In this document: positions 19,395 through 29,243 of the stretch, in pieces
Numbering within the stretch: position 1 is the first letter of the stretch
How the letters are laid out: each line of letters opens with the position of its first letter
Notes under the pieces: generated by a model
Seen by the model: only the letters and a program-made list of their open reading frames with translations
Told to the model about the DNA's origin: nothing
Database searches by the model: none
Position numbers and translations under genes: made by a program
Assembly: GCF_006491645.1 (NCBI RefSeq)
Contig: NZ_VDCZ01000005.1
Span: 185,178-249,177, forward strand
Origin: Flavobacterium profundi
GTDB lineage: Bacteria; Bacteroidota; Bacteroidia; Flavobacteriales; Flavobacteriaceae
Reading direction: 5' to 3'
DNA length: 64,000 nucleotides

Positions 19395-21380
19395 ATGACT
19401 TTTAAAGAACAAATACTTCAGGGAATTCCAAATGAATTACCTCCAGTTAAAACATATGAAACGCAAATCAATCACGCTCCTAAAAGAAAAGAAATTCTTT
19501 CAGATGCTGAAAAAAAATTAGCTTTACAAAATGCACTTCGTTATTTCGAACCCAAACATCATGCTACCCTATTACCCGAGTTTAAAGCAGAATTAGACAA
19601 ATATGGTCGTATCTATATGTATCGCTTTCGTCCAGATTACGAAATGAAAGCACGTCCATTAGACGACTATCCAGGAAAAAGTAATCAGGCTAAAGCCATT
19701 ATGCTAATGATTCAAAATAATTTGGATTATGCAGTCGCACAACATCCTCACGAATTAATAACGTATGGTGGTAATGGAGCCGTTTTTCAAAATTGGGCAC
19801 AGTATTTATTAACGATGCAATATTTGGCAGAAATGACAGAAGAACAAACCTTAGTTATGTATTCAGGTCATCCTATGGGTTTATTTCCAAGTCATAAAGA
19901 AGCACCAAGAGTAGTGGTAACGAATGGAATGGTTATCCCTAATTACTCTAAACCCGATGATTGGGAAAAAATGAATGCTTTAGGGGTTTCTCAATACGGA
20001 CAAATGACAGCCGGAAGTTATATGTACATTGGCCCACAAGGTATCGTTCACGGTACGACAATTACCGTTTTAAACGGATTTAGAAAAATAAAAAAATCAC
20101 CCCAAGGAAGTCTTTTTGTTACTTCTGGTTTAGGCGGTATGAGTGGCGCGCAACCTAAAGCCGGTAATATTGCAGGTTGTGTTACGGTGTGTGCAGAAGT
20201 CAACCCAAAAATCACACACATTCGTCATTCTCAAGGTTGGATTAATGAAATTATTGAAAACATAGAGGATTTAGTCCCTAGAGTTAAAAAAGCTTTAGAA
20301 AATAAAGAAGTTATTTCAATTGCTTATTTAGGTAATGTTGTAGAAGTTTGGGAACGTTTCGATGCTGAAAATCTTACTATCGATTTAGGTTCTGATCAAA
20401 CTTCTTTACATAATCCTTGGGCAGGAGGCTACTACCCTATCGGATTTACTTTTGAAGAATCTAATGAAATGATGGCAAACAATCCGCAACAATTTAAAGA
20501 AGAAGTTCAAAAAACGTTACGTCGCCACGCTGATGCTATTAATAAACATACAGCTAAAGGAACCTATTTTTTTGATTATGGTAATGCTTTTTTATTAGAA
20601 GCTTCTCGAGCAGGTGCTGCAGTTATGAATGAAAATCCTACTTTAGGAAGAGAATTCAAATACCCAAGTTATGTGCAAGACATCATGGGACCCATGTGTT
20701 TCGATTATGGTTTTGGTCCTTTTAGATGGGTTTGTACTTCAGGAAAACCAGACGATTTAGCTAAAACAGATGCAATTGCTTGTGCTGTCTTAGAAGAAAT
20801 GATGCAATCTGCTCCAATAGAAATCCAACAACAAATGGCTGACAACATTCAATGGATCAAAGGCGCTCAAGAAAACAAATTAGTAGTGGGTTCTCAAGCT
20901 AGAATATTATACGCAGATGCAGAAGGAAGAATAAAAATTGCTGAAGCTTTCAATCAGGCAATTGCAAAGGGTGAGATTGGTCCTGTAGTTTTAGGAAGAG
21001 ACCATCATGATGTGTCAGGAACCGATTCTCCATACAGAGAAACCTCAAATATTTATGACGGCTCTCGTTTTACTGCTGACATGGCCATTCAAAATGTAAT
21101 TGGCGACAGCTTTAGAGGCGCTACTTGGGTATCTATTCACAACGGTGGTGGCGTTGGATGGGGAGAAGTAATTAATGGTGGTTTCGGCATGGTTCTTGAT
21201 GGTAGTAAAGAAGCATCTAGACGTTTAGAGTCGATGCTTTTTTGGGATGTGAACAATGGAATTTCAAGGAGAAGTTGGGCTAGAAATGAAGGAGCTATTT
21301 TTGCAATAAAAAGAGCTATGGAAACGCAACCTTTATTGAAAGTTACCATCCCTAATATAGTTGATGAACATTTGTTATAA
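19395..21380 (+). CDS. hutU: Urocanate hydratase
   Basis: Second step of histidine degradation: urocanate plus water to imidazolonepropionate, NAD+-dependent. The 661-aa protein carries family features throughout: YGGNGAVFQNWAQY, MYSGHPMGLFPSH, TAGSYMYIGPQGIVHGTT, GLGGMSGAQPKAGNIAGC, DQTSLHNPWAGGYYPIGFT, DYGFGPFRWVCTSGKPDDL and IHNGGGVGWGEVINGGFGMV. It is longer than the ~555-residue proteobacterial enzyme, as is common for Bacteroidota. No other hut gene is in the window, so it stands apart from the rest of the pathway. Confidence 0.97.
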   Translation: MTFKEQILQGIPNELPPVKTYETQINHAPKRKEILSDAEKKLALQNALRYFEPKHHATLLPEFKAELDKYGRIYMYRFRPDYEMKARPLDDYPGKSNQAKAIMLMIQNNLDYAVAQHPHELITYGGNGAVFQNWAQYLLTMQYLAEMTEEQTLVMYSGHPMGLFPSHKEAPRVVVTNGMVIPNYSKPDDWEKMNALGVSQYGQMTAGSYMYIGPQGIVHGTTITVLNGFRKIKKSPQGSLFVTSGLGGMSGAQPKAGNIAGCVTVCAEVNPKITHIRHSQGWINEIIENIEDLVPRVKKALENKEVISIAYLGNVVEVWERFDAENLTIDLGSDQTSLHNPWAGGYYPIGFTFEESNEMMANNPQQFKEEVQKTLRRHADAINKHTAKGTYFFDYGNAFLLEASRAGAAVMNENPTLGREFKYPSYVQDIMGPMCFDYGFGPFRWVCTSGKPDDLAKTDAIACAVLEEMMQSAPIEIQQQMADNIQWIKGAQENKLVVGSQARILYADAEGRIKIAEAFNQAIAKGEIGPVVLGRDHHDVSGTDSPYRETSNIYDGSRFTADMAIQNVIGDSFRGATWVSIHNGGGVGWGEVINGGFGMVLDGSKEASRRLESMLFWDVNNGISRRSWARNEGAIFAIKRAMETQPLLKVTIPNIVDEHLL

Positions 21381-21471
21381 GTTTAAAATGGCTTATTAGT
21401 TAAATTATTTAACCTAAACATTTTAAACAACTGTAGAATAAGGTTAAATCATTTGCTAAAACATTACAATT

Positions 21472-21996
21472 ATGAAAACATTACAATTTATTTCATTAGG
21501 TTTACTATTTATCTTTGCTTCTTGTAGCTCAGTAAGAGTTAATGCAGATTATGATAAGAATGTAGATTTTGCTAACTATAACACTTATGCTTACTTAAAA
21601 AGTAGCATTGACAAAGCTGAAATATCTGATTTAGACAAGAAAAGAATTTTACGCTCGATTGATGAAGTGATGTCAAGCAAGGGATTTTCAAAAAGCGAAA
21701 ATCCAAGTATGTTAATAAGTATCTTTACCAAAGAAAGAGAACGTGTTGATGTATATAATAATGCCGGCTTTGGTTGGGGATGGGGATGGAATCCATATTG
21801 GGGAATGAATTATAACCGTGTTTATACAACTCCAGAAGGAACTCTATTTATTGATATTATTGATGCTAAGTCAAAAGAATTGGTTTGGCAAGGAGAAGGC
21901 AGTGGTTATTTAACAAAAGATACCAATAAGAAAGACGAACGTGTCAAAGAGTTCGTTTCTAAAATCTTAGCACAGTATCCACCAATTAAAAAATAA
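21472..21996 (+). CDS. DUF4136 lipoprotein
   Basis: A 174-aa protein with a lipoprotein signal (FIFASC, Cys18). The body matches DUF4136: YDKNVDFANYNTYAYL early, a Gly/Trp-rich loop (GFGWGWGWNPYWG) in the middle, and GTLFIDIIDAKSKELVWQGEGSGYL near the end. The molecular role of this family is unknown. It lies downstream of hutU with no terminator seen between them but with a 91-bp gap, so it may have its own promoter. Confidence 0.88.
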   Translation: MKTLQFISLGLLFIFASCSSVRVNADYDKNVDFANYNTYAYLKSSIDKAEISDLDKKRILRSIDEVMSSKGFSKSENPSMLISIFTKERERVDVYNNAGFGWGWGWNPYWGMNYNRVYTTPEGTLFIDIIDAKSKELVWQGEGSGYLTKDTNKKDERVKEFVSKILAQYPPIKK

Positions 21997-22117
21997 TATT
22001 TCAATTATCATATTTTACAAAAAGAAGTCGAAAAACGAAATTTATTTTAAAAAAAGAGTTTTTTCCATATTAAAATCCATTATTTTAATAAAAATAATAT
22101 CAAATTAAAAAAAAGAA

Positions 22118-22147
22118 ATGGAACAATCGTTTTTTTGCTTACTTTTG
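22118..22147 (+). promoter_or_regulatory. Probable ilv operon promoter
   Basis: TACTTTTG at 22140-22147 fits TAnnTTTG exactly. The upstream -33 element (ATGG near 22118) is weak. The inferred transcript would start about 10-15 nt before leader peptide 1. Confidence 0.55.
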
Positions 22148-22165
22148 TAAAAGTTAATAAAACAC

Positions 22166-22219
22166 ATGTATAAAAAAGTTATCATTATTGTCTCTATTAT
22201 TATTCCTCAAAAAGGATAG
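22166..22219 (+). CDS. ilv leader peptide 1 (attenuation)
   Basis: A 17-codon ORF starting ATG at 22166 and ending TAG at 22217. The core is KKVIIIVSIIIPQKG, with six Ile and two Val codons and no Leu. Its stop codon lies inside a segment (TAGGAG, 22217-22222) that can pair with CTCCTA (22249-22254) in the terminator stem that follows. This is the arrangement of a ribosome-mediated attenuator sensing charged tRNA-Ile and tRNA-Val. Confidence 0.85.
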   Translation: MYKKVIIIVSIIIPQKG

Positions 22220-22242
22220 GAGACTTTATGCATAAACATATC

Positions 22243-22271
22243 AAAAGCCTCCTACTCAGGAGGCTTTTTTT
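22243..22271 (+). terminator. Attenuator terminator 1 of the ilv operon
   Basis: A perfect 11-bp stem (22243-22253 with 22258-22268, core GCCTCCT/AGGAGGC), ACTC loop and T-tract. The competing antiterminator TAGGAG:CTCCTA uses the left arm of this stem, so ribosome stalling in leader 1 should let transcription continue. Confidence 0.88.
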
Positions 22272-22285
22272 ATTTTAAAATTATT

Positions 22286-22348
22286 ATGATTCAAAACAAC
22301 GTAATTATTGTCATTATTATCATTCGTCCAAAAAAACGAGTCAGGTAA
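22286..22348 (+). CDS. ilv leader peptide 2 (attenuation)
   Basis: A 20-codon ORF starting ATG at 22286 and ending TAA at 22346. The core VIIVIIII is followed by a basic tail (RPKKRVR), giving seven Ile and three Val codons and no Leu. The segment CGAGTCAGG just before the stop (22337-22345) can pair, with a 2-nt internal mismatch, with CCTTTCTCG (22370-22378) in the second terminator. It is a second, independent attenuator in series with the first. Confidence 0.85.
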   Translation: MIQNNVIIVIIIIRPKKRVR

Positions 22349-22365
22349 CTATGCAATTAAATTAC

Positions 22366-22400
22366 AAAGCCTTTCTCGTAAAAACAGAAAGGCTTTTTTT
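22366..22400 (+). terminator. Attenuator terminator 2 of the ilv operon
   Basis: A perfect 11-bp stem AAAGCCTTTCT / AGAAAGGCTTT (22366-22376 with 22386-22396), a 9-nt loop and a T-tract. The left arm also pairs with the end of leader 2, so termination and antitermination are mutually exclusive. Confidence 0.88.
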
Positions 22401-22583
22401 ATATCCATCACAAAATCAATTTAGCAATTATACAAACTCATTTAACATCATAAAAAACAAAAACGAAAACAATTGAAAAACAGATACTTATAAAAAAAAT
22501 GCAACTTTTAAATATTGTATAAGATTAAAATTCTAAAAATAATAAAAAACACATCCTAGTACATTTACATTAACAACAATAAA

Positions 22584-23486
22584 ATGAATACAAAAAACAA
22601 TCCATATTATTCTTCAGAAACATTTCTTTTCTATAATGGCGAATTTAAAAAAGCTTCTGAAACAACAACTGATCTTTTTGGGCAAACCTTGCATTATGGC
22701 TATGGTGCATTCGAAGGAATCAGATCTTATAAAACAGATGAAGGAACAAAAATTTTCAAAGCTGTTGCACATTATGAAAGATTGAAAAAATCATGCGAAT
22801 TAATTAACATCCCTTTTGAATATTCTCTTGAAGATTTAATTGAAAAATCGTATCAATTACTAGAAAAGAATAATCTCGATGATGCTTATCTTAGACCTAT
22901 CGTTTTTTGCGATCCAAATATGAGCCTTACCAAACCCACAGGTGTAAATCTTATGATTTGTGCTTGGAAATGGGGAACCTATCTAGGTGATAACTTATTG
23001 CATCTTTCCGTTTCTTCTTATTGTAGACCGCATCCAAAATCAATTAAAATTGAAGCTAAAGTTTGCGGGCACTACATCAATTCTATTTTAGCAACTAATG
23101 AAGCTAAAAATAATGGTTTTGATGAAGCATTACTCCTCGATTGTGAAGGATATGTGGCAGAAGGTCCAGGAGCAAATCTTTTCTTCGAAAAAAATGGAAC
23201 TCTTTTCACACCTCAATTAGGGAATATCTTACCTGGAATTACTCGTGCTACGATAATTGAACTTTGTAACAATCTCGGAATCAAAATTCAAGAAGGCCAA
23301 TTTACACTAGACCAATTACTACAAGCTGACGCTGCTTTTTATTGCGGAACGGCAGCAGAAGTGATTGGCATTACATCTATTGATAAAAAGGAGTTCCCAC
23401 TAGACTGGGAAGAAAGTCTTGGCAAAAAATTGCAAATCGCTTATAAAAACATAGTAACAGCAAACCAATTTTCATTACAAAATTAA
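22584..23486 (+). CDS. ilvE: Branched-chain amino acid aminotransferase
   Basis: Last step of Ile, Val and Leu synthesis: transamination of the branched 2-oxo acids with glutamate. The 300-aa protein is a fold-type IV PLP enzyme. Motifs are [14 protein letters not shown], the PLP lysine at residue 159 in [12 protein letters not shown], and [14 protein letters not shown] followed by [12 protein letters not shown]. It is the first structural gene after the tandem attenuators, and ilvD follows after four bases, so the operon is tightly packed. Confidence 0.96.
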   Translation: MNTKNNPYYSSETFLFYNGEFKKASETTTDLFGQTLHYGYGAFEGIRSYKTDEGTKIFKAVAHYERLKKSCELINIPFEYSLEDLIEKSYQLLEKNNLDDAYLRPIVFCDPNMSLTKPTGVNLMICAWKWGTYLGDNLLHLSVSSYCRPHPKSIKIEAKVCGHYINSILATNEAKNNGFDEALLLDCEGYVAEGPGANLFFEKNGTLFTPQLGNILPGITRATIIELCNNLGIKIQEGQFTLDQLLQADAAFYCGTAAEVIGITSIDKKEFPLDWEESLGKKLQIAYKNIVTANQFSLQN

Positions 23487-23490
23487 AATC

Positions 23491-25170
23491 ATGTCTTTAA
23501 ACAAACATAGTCGCACCGTTACACAAGATCCTACACAACCAGCTGCTCAAGCCATGTTATATGGTATTGGCCTAACCGATACACAATTAGCACAACCTTT
23601 TATCGGAATTGCTTCCATGGGATACGATGGCAATACCTGTAACATGCATCTCAATCATTTGGCTACTTTAATTAAAAAAGAAATAAACGATACCGAAATG
23701 GTAGGTTTAATTTTTAATACTATTGGTATTAGTGATGGTATTACAAATGGAACCGATGGTATGCGTTATTCTTTAGTAAGTAGAGAAGTTATTGCAGACA
23801 GTATTGAAAGTGTAGTAGATGGCCATTATTATGATGCCGTAGTGGCTATACCTGGTTGTGATAAAAATATGCCAGGTTCCATTATAGCCATGGGAAGATT
23901 AAACAGACCTTCCATCATGGTGTATGGAGGCACTATTGCTCCAGGAAAATATCAGGGAAAAGACTTAAATATTGTTTCGGCTTTTGAAGCTTTAGGTGAA
24001 AAAATTGCTGGAAAAATATCAGAAGAAGAGTTTAAAGGTATTATCAAAAATTCATGTCCGGGCGCGGGTGCTTGTGGTGGGATGTATACGGCAAACACCA
24101 TGGCAATTGCAATAGAAGCTTTAGGCATGAGCTTACCCTACTCGAGTTCCAATCCTGCGGTATCTCATGAAAAAATAGAAGAATGTGAAAAAGTGGCGCA
24201 TTATATCAAATTACTTTTGGAGAAAAACATTTGTCCGAAAGACATCATGACCTTCAAGGCTTTTGAAAATGCTATCACCACTTTAATTGCATTGGGCGGA
24301 AGCACAAATGCGGTCCTGCATATTATTGCTATGGCAAAAAGTGTGGGCGTAAAAATCACCCAAGATGATTTTCAAAGAATAAGCAATACAACACCACTTA
24401 TCGCAGATTTCAAACCAGGAGGTAATTACTTAATGCAAAATCTTCATGAAAAAGGAGGTGTCCCTATGGTATTAAAATACTTACTATCAAAAGGAATGCT
24501 GCATGGTGATTGCTTAACTGTTACTGGACAAACTCTTGCTGAGAACTTAAAAGATATACTAGATATTGATTTTGAAAATCAAAACATTATCAAACCTATA
24601 GAAAATCCTATTAAAACTACAGGCCATTTACAAATTCTGTATGGCAATTTAGCAGAAAAAGGGTCTGTAGCTAAAATTACAGGTAAAGAAGGTGAAAAAT
24701 TCTCTGGTCCTGCTAAAGTTTTTGATGGTGAGAAAGAACTGATAAAAGGGATTGAAGATAAAAAAATACAACCTGGTGATGTGGTCGTTATTCGATATGT
24801 GGGTCCAAAAGGAGGCCCAGGAATGCCTGAAATGTTGAAACCCACTTCTGCCATAATTGGTGCGGGTTTAGGCAAGAGTGTTGCTTTAATTACTGATGGA
24901 AGGTTTAGTGGTGGAACACATGGGTTTGTCGTAGGCCATATTGCTCCAGAAGCGTATGATGGTGGCACCATTGCATTGGTAAAAGATGGCGATCGCATTG
25001 AATTAGATGCTGCAAACAATTCTATTCATTTAGCTATTTCAGAAACAGAGTTGGAAAATAGAAGAAAAACTTTTGTCAAACCGCAACCTAAAGTTAAAAA
25101 AGGAGTTTTATACAAATATTTACAATTAGTAACAGATGCTTCGGAAGGCTGTGTTACAGACGAACTATAA
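23491..25170 (+). CDS. ilvD: Dihydroxy-acid dehydratase
   Basis: Dehydrates 2,3-dihydroxy acids to 2-oxo acids in Ile and Val synthesis using an iron-sulfur cluster. The 559-aa length is normal. The three expected cluster cysteines lie in [17 protein letters not shown] and [13 protein letters not shown]. Other family signatures are [21 protein letters not shown] and [17 protein letters not shown]. It is the second gene of the ilv operon, 11 bp before ilvB. Confidence 0.97.
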   Translation: MSLNKHSRTVTQDPTQPAAQAMLYGIGLTDTQLAQPFIGIASMGYDGNTCNMHLNHLATLIKKEINDTEMVGLIFNTIGISDGITNGTDGMRYSLVSREVIADSIESVVDGHYYDAVVAIPGCDKNMPGSIIAMGRLNRPSIMVYGGTIAPGKYQGKDLNIVSAFEALGEKIAGKISEEEFKGIIKNSCPGAGACGGMYTANTMAIAIEALGMSLPYSSSNPAVSHEKIEECEKVAHYIKLLLEKNICPKDIMTFKAFENAITTLIALGGSTNAVLHIIAMAKSVGVKITQDDFQRISNTTPLIADFKPGGNYLMQNLHEKGGVPMVLKYLLSKGMLHGDCLTVTGQTLAENLKDILDIDFENQNIIKPIENPIKTTGHLQILYGNLAEKGSVAKITGKEGEKFSGPAKVFDGEKELIKGIEDKKIQPGDVVVIRYVGPKGGPGMPEMLKPTSAIIGAGLGKSVALITDGRFSGGTHGFVVGHIAPEAYDGGTIALVKDGDRIELDAANNSIHLAISETELENRRKTFVKPQPKVKKGVLYKYLQLVTDASEGCVTDEL

Positions 25171-25181
25171 TTAAGAAAACT

Positions 25182-26930
25182 ATGGAAACAGTAGCGCAAT
25201 CAACATTGGAAAACAACATTGGAAAAACCCATAATGTATCGGGTAGCTTGGCCGTTATAGATGCTTTATTATCGGAAGAAGTCACCACTGTTTTTGGATA
25301 TCCCGGTGGAGCCATTATGCCTATTTATGATGCTTTATATGATTTTGGAGATAGTTTACAACATATTTTAGTTCGTCATGAACAAGGTGCTATTCATGCT
25401 GCTCAGGGATATGCTAGAGCCAGTGGTAAAACGGGTGTTGTTTTTGCTACTAGTGGTCCTGGGGCAACTAACTTAGTTACAGGATTAGCTGACGCACAAA
25501 TCGACTCAACTCCTATTGTTTGTATAACAGGTCAGGTTTTTGCCCATTTATTAGGTACGGATGCCTTTCAAGAAACGGATGTAATCAATATTACCACACC
25601 TATTACCAAATGGAACTATCAAGTAACAGATGCGAATGAAATTCCTGAAGTTCTAGCAAAAGCTTTTTATATCGCAAGTTCAGGAAGACCAGGACCTGTT
25701 TTAATTGATATTACCAAAAATGCGCAATTGCAACTTTTTGAATACAAAGGGTATAGACAATGTGTTCATGTAAGAAGTTATCGTCCGGAACCTATTGTTC
25801 GTAAAGAATATATTGAACAAGCTGCCCAACTTATCAATCAAGCCAAAAAACCATTTGTAATTTTTGGTCAAGGCGTTATTTTAGGGAATGCAGAAAAAGA
25901 ATTTTTAAGTTTTATTGAAAAAGCAGGTATTCCAACCGCATGGACCATTATGGGAATGAGTGCTATTCCTACTGATCATCCTTTAGCTGTAGGTATGCTT
26001 GGCATGCATGGTAATTATGGTCCGAATTATCTTACGAATGAATGTGATGTTTTAATTGCCATCGGAATGCGTTTCGACGATCGCGTTACAGGTCGACTTG
26101 ATAAATATGCGAAACAAGCACAAGTAATCCACTTGGATATTGATCCTGCTGAAATTGATAAAAATGTACAAACTACGGTTCCTGTGTGGGGAAATTGTAA
26201 AGAAACCTTACCCCTTTTAACCGAATTAATTGATACAAAAAACTATCCGGAATGGTTTGCTGAATTTGAAGTAAAGAAAGAAAGGGAAACTACCCTATTA
26301 ATTGAAAAAGAATTGAATCCTACTTCTGACCAATTAACCATGGGTGAAGTTATGAAAGTACTGAACGAATTAACGAATGGAGATGCTGTTATTGTTACGG
26401 ATGTTGGACAACATCAAATGGTGGCGTGTAGATATACCAAACAAAATCAATCAAGAAGTAATATTACTAGTGGTGGCTTAGGTACTATGGGATTTGCTAT
26501 TCCTGCTGCCATCGGTGCCAAATTTGGTGCTCCAGAAAGACAAATTGTAGCCATTATGGGTGATGGTGGTGCCCAAATGAATATACAAGAACTGGGAACC
26601 ATCATGCAATACCAACCTAATGTAAAAATACTCATCTTAAACAACAGCTTTTTAGGAATGGTAAGACAGTGGCAAGAGTTATTTCATGAAAAAAGATACT
26701 CGTTTACCGATATCCAAAGTCCGAATTTTGTGACGCTTGCAAGCGCTTACAATATTGCTGGAAAACAAATTTCTAAAAGAGACGAACTAAAAAGTAGCCT
26801 AAAAGAAATGTTAGACCATCCTGCATCGTATTTATTAGAAGTAGCTGTTTTACATGAAGACAATGTATTCCCAATGGTACCACAAGGAAAAGGTGTAGCT
26901 GAAATTGTTTTAAGTAAAGAAGAAATTTAA
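25182..26930 (+). CDS. ilvB: Acetolactate synthase, large (catalytic) subunit
   Basis: Thiamine-diphosphate enzyme condensing pyruvate with pyruvate or 2-oxobutyrate, the first common step to Val/Leu and Ile. The 582-aa protein shows FGYPGGAIMPIYDAL, the catalytic glutamate region VRHEQGAIHAAQGYARASG, TSGPGATNLVTG, RFDDRVTG, and the ThDP/metal motif GDGGAQMNIQEL ending LILNN. The regulatory subunit gene follows after two bases. Confidence 0.97.
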   Translation: METVAQSTLENNIGKTHNVSGSLAVIDALLSEEVTTVFGYPGGAIMPIYDALYDFGDSLQHILVRHEQGAIHAAQGYARASGKTGVVFATSGPGATNLVTGLADAQIDSTPIVCITGQVFAHLLGTDAFQETDVINITTPITKWNYQVTDANEIPEVLAKAFYIASSGRPGPVLIDITKNAQLQLFEYKGYRQCVHVRSYRPEPIVRKEYIEQAAQLINQAKKPFVIFGQGVILGNAEKEFLSFIEKAGIPTAWTIMGMSAIPTDHPLAVGMLGMHGNYGPNYLTNECDVLIAIGMRFDDRVTGRLDKYAKQAQVIHLDIDPAEIDKNVQTTVPVWGNCKETLPLLTELIDTKNYPEWFAEFEVKKERETTLLIEKELNPTSDQLTMGEVMKVLNELTNGDAVIVTDVGQHQMVACRYTKQNQSRSNITSGGLGTMGFAIPAAIGAKFGAPERQIVAIMGDGGAQMNIQELGTIMQYQPNVKILILNNSFLGMVRQWQELFHEKRYSFTDIQSPNFVTLASAYNIAGKQISKRDELKSSLKEMLDHPASYLLEVAVLHEDNVFPMVPQGKGVAEIVLSKEEI

Positions 26931-26932
26931 TT

Positions 26933-27520
26933 ATGAAGAAAGAGCATACATTAACCGTTTATACCGAAAATCAGGTAGGCCTTCTGAATAAAATAGCAAT
27001 TATTTTTTCGAGAAGAAAAATCAATTTGGAAAGTTTTAATTCTTCTCCAAGTGAGATTGAAAAAATTTATCGTTTTACTATTGTGGTTATCGAAACCGAA
27101 GAAGTAGTTCGCAATCTGGTGAGACAAATTGAAAAAATCGTAGATGTTTTTAAGGTGTTTAACAATACAAATGATGAAATCATTTGGCAACAAATTGCCT
27201 TGTATAAAGTACCCACTAGTGTGATTATGAAAGATGTAAAAGTAGAACGTTTGCTAAGAGAATTTGGTGCAAATGCAGTGGTTATTCGAAGTGATTATAC
27301 GGTTTTTGAAGCCACTGGACAAGATGATGAGATTAATAATTTATTAAAAGAATTGGATAAATATGGTCTTATCGAATTTGTCAGAAGTTCTCGTATAGCA
27401 ATCATTAAATCGAGTGAAGGGGTACATAAAAAAGTGCTGGATATGCAAAAAAATGATCCTCGAAAATCACCTATTAACAATGAATACTTAAATCATAAAA
27501 GTAAGATTTTTCAAATGTAG
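26933..27520 (+). CDS. ilvN: Acetolactate synthase, small (regulatory) subunit
   Basis: Activates the large subunit and gives valine feedback inhibition (family knowledge). The 195-aa protein begins with an ACT domain (TLTVYTENQVGLLNKIAIIFSRRKINLESF) and has a second ACT-like part after residue ~85 (VIMKDVKVERLLREFGANAVVI). It belongs to the longer type of small subunit, so ilvH is an alternative symbol. A ~180-bp gap with a palindromic repeat separates it from ilvC. Confidence 0.93.
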   Translation: MKKEHTLTVYTENQVGLLNKIAIIFSRRKINLESFNSSPSEIEKIYRFTIVVIETEEVVRNLVRQIEKIVDVFKVFNNTNDEIIWQQIALYKVPTSVIMKDVKVERLLREFGANAVVIRSDYTVFEATGQDDEINNLLKELDKYGLIEFVRSSRIAIIKSSEGVHKKVLDMQKNDPRKSPINNEYLNHKSKIFQM

Positions 27521-27571
27521 TAGATAGAAGAAAATCTAACTATAATCAATAATCTTTTTAAAAATAAAGTC

Positions 27572-27663
27572 GTCAGTTCGAGTGTTTTTGTGAAGAGAAA
27601 CGCAACAAAAATGTATCGAGAACAAATAGAAAACTTCTCGATATGCTTCGAACTCGAAGTGAC
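27572..27663. repeat. Palindromic intergenic repeat inside the ilv operon
   Basis: The outer arms GTCAGTTCGAGT (27572-27583) and ACTCGAAGTGAC (27652-27663) pair with one mismatch, and the inner arms TATCGAGAA (27614-27622) and TTCTCGATA (27635-27643) pair perfectly, giving a two-tier cruciform or hairpin. The style is that of dispersed palindromic repeats found between flavobacterial genes. The short frame through it, upstream of ilvC, is not thought to be translated. Confidence 0.6.
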
Positions 27664-27700
27664 ATATAAAAAAATACAAACTAAATTAAAAGAAAGAATC

Positions 27701-29179
27701 ATGTCAAATTATTTCAATGCCTTACCTCATCGTTTAAAAGTTCAAGAATTAGGAAAGTGCGATTTCATGAATAACACCGAATTTTCAGAAGGTGTAACCC
27801 AATTAAAAGGTAAAAAAATTGTCATTATTGGTTGTGGTGCCCAAGGTTTGGCTCAAGGCCAAAATATGAGAGATAGTGGCTTAGAGGTAGCGTATGCACT
27901 ACGTAAAGAAGCTATTGAAGGGAAAAGAGCCTCATTTGTAAACGCTACCGAAAATGGCTTTGAAGTGGGAACATTTGAAGAAATGATTCCAAAAGCCGAT
28001 TTAGTTTCGAACTTAGCACCAGACAAACAACATACAGATGTGGTAAACAAAGTTGTGCCTTTGATGAAAAAAGGAGCTTGCTTATCTTACTCTCATGGAT
28101 TCAATATAGTAGAAGAAGGCACAAAAATAAGAGAAGATATCACCGTAATAATGGTTGCTCCAAAATCACCAGCATCTGAAGTAAGAGCTGAATATTTAAG
28201 AGGTTTTGGTGTTCCAACATTAATTGCGGTTCACACCGATAATGACCCAAATGGCGAAGGCTTAGAAATTGCCAAAGCCTATTGTGTAGGAACAGGTGGA
28301 CATAAAGCGGGTGTACTACTTTCTTCTTTTGTGGCGGAAGTAAAATCGGATTTAATGGGAGAACAAACGATACTTTGTGGTTTATTACAAACGGGTTCGA
28401 TTCTATCGTTCAATAAAATGGTGGAAAAAGGAATTGATGCAGGTTATGCTTCTAAATTAGTGCAATATGGTTGGGAAGTGATTACCGAAGCTTTAAAAAT
28501 TGGTGGTATCACTAATATGATGGATCGTTTGTCTAATCCTGCAAAAATTGAAGCTTTTAAACTGGCTGAAGAATTAAAAACCATTATGACGCCTTTGTTT
28601 GAAAAACATATGGATGATATTTTATCCGGACATTTTTCCAAAACCATGATGGAAGATTGGGCAAATGGGGATAAAAATTTATTGCAATGGAGAGCGGAAA
28701 CTGGGGAAACTGATTTTGAAAAAACTCCAGCTTCTGAGGTAAAAATTAGCGAACAAGAATATTTTGATAACGCCCTTTTAATGGTGGCTTTTGTAAAAGC
28801 AGGTGTCGAATTGGCTTATGAAACCATGACGCTTTCTGGAATTAAAGAAGAATCCGCGTATTATGAATCGCTACACGAAGCGCCTTTAATTGCGAATACT
28901 ATTGCGCGTAAAAAATTATTTGAAATGAACCGTGTTATTTCGGATACTGCAGAATACGGTTGTTATTTGTTTGATCATGCGTGCCAACCTTTGTTAGCTG
29001 ATTTTATGCAAAAAGTAGATACGAATCTTATTGGTAAAAACTATAATGATACCGCTTCGAATCAGGTGGATAATTTCGAATTGGTAAAAGTCAATGCTAG
29101 TATTCGAAATCATTCTATTGAAATTTGTGGGGCGCAATTAAGAGCGGCTATGACTGCCATGAAAAAAATTGTAGCGTAA
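27701..29179 (+). CDS. ilvC: Ketol-acid reductoisomerase (class II)
   Basis: NADPH- and Mg-dependent isomerisation and reduction of acetohydroxy acids in Ile/Val synthesis. I place the start at the ATG at 27701 ([17 protein letters not shown]), which gives 492 aa, the length of the long class II form as in Escherichia coli. An upstream extension of the frame runs through a palindromic repeat and is rejected. The nucleotide-binding motif is [38 protein letters not shown] and two acidic metal-site helices follow ([27 protein letters not shown]). Confidence 0.96.
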   Translation: MSNYFNALPHRLKVQELGKCDFMNNTEFSEGVTQLKGKKIVIIGCGAQGLAQGQNMRDSGLEVAYALRKEAIEGKRASFVNATENGFEVGTFEEMIPKADLVSNLAPDKQHTDVVNKVVPLMKKGACLSYSHGFNIVEEGTKIREDITVIMVAPKSPASEVRAEYLRGFGVPTLIAVHTDNDPNGEGLEIAKAYCVGTGGHKAGVLLSSFVAEVKSDLMGEQTILCGLLQTGSILSFNKMVEKGIDAGYASKLVQYGWEVITEALKIGGITNMMDRLSNPAKIEAFKLAEELKTIMTPLFEKHMDDILSGHFSKTMMEDWANGDKNLLQWRAETGETDFEKTPASEVKISEQEYFDNALLMVAFVKAGVELAYETMTLSGIKEESAYYESLHEAPLIANTIARKKLFEMNRVISDTAEYGCYLFDHACQPLLADFMQKVDTNLIGKNYNDTASNQVDNFELVKVNASIRNHSIEICGAQLRAAMTAMKKIVA

Positions 29180-29185
29180 AAGAGC

Positions 29186-29206
29186 AAAGAAGAAAGAAGA
29201 AAGAAG
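29186..29206. repeat. Heptanucleotide tandem repeat (AAAGAAG x3)
   Basis: Three exact copies of AAAGAAG plus a partial copy lie in the ilvC-ilvA gap. It is a purine-rich strand repeat with the same period as the one upstream of the aromatic hydroxylase gene. Confidence 0.6.
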
Positions 29207-29243
29207 AAAAGAATAGCTAAATAAAAAGTGGATTAAAAAAATC

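Larger units (their letters stand above)
21997..22583 (+). other. Leader region of the ilv operon
   Basis: A 587-bp gap filled by regulatory sequence: a promoter at 22118-22147, leader peptide 1 and terminator 1 (22166-22271), leader peptide 2 and terminator 2 (22286-22400), then about 180 bp of AT-rich sequence before ilvE in which I recognise nothing further. Confidence 0.85.

Noticed and set aside
20956..20970. AGGCAATTGCAAAG inside hutU, another partial match to the regulon core
   Set aside because: It is within a coding frame, only one half-site matches and no promoter context is present.
22401..22583. A third attenuator or a riboswitch before ilvE
   Set aside because: No Ile/Val-rich short frame and no hairpin with a T-tract was found in this stretch.
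24579..25019. 146-codon minus-strand frame inside ilvD
   Set aside because: It overlaps a well-supported ilvD gene completely and has no family features.
27590..27700. N-terminal extension of ilvC by 37 codons
   Set aside because: It runs through a palindromic repeat, while the ATG at 27701 gives the standard class II start and length.
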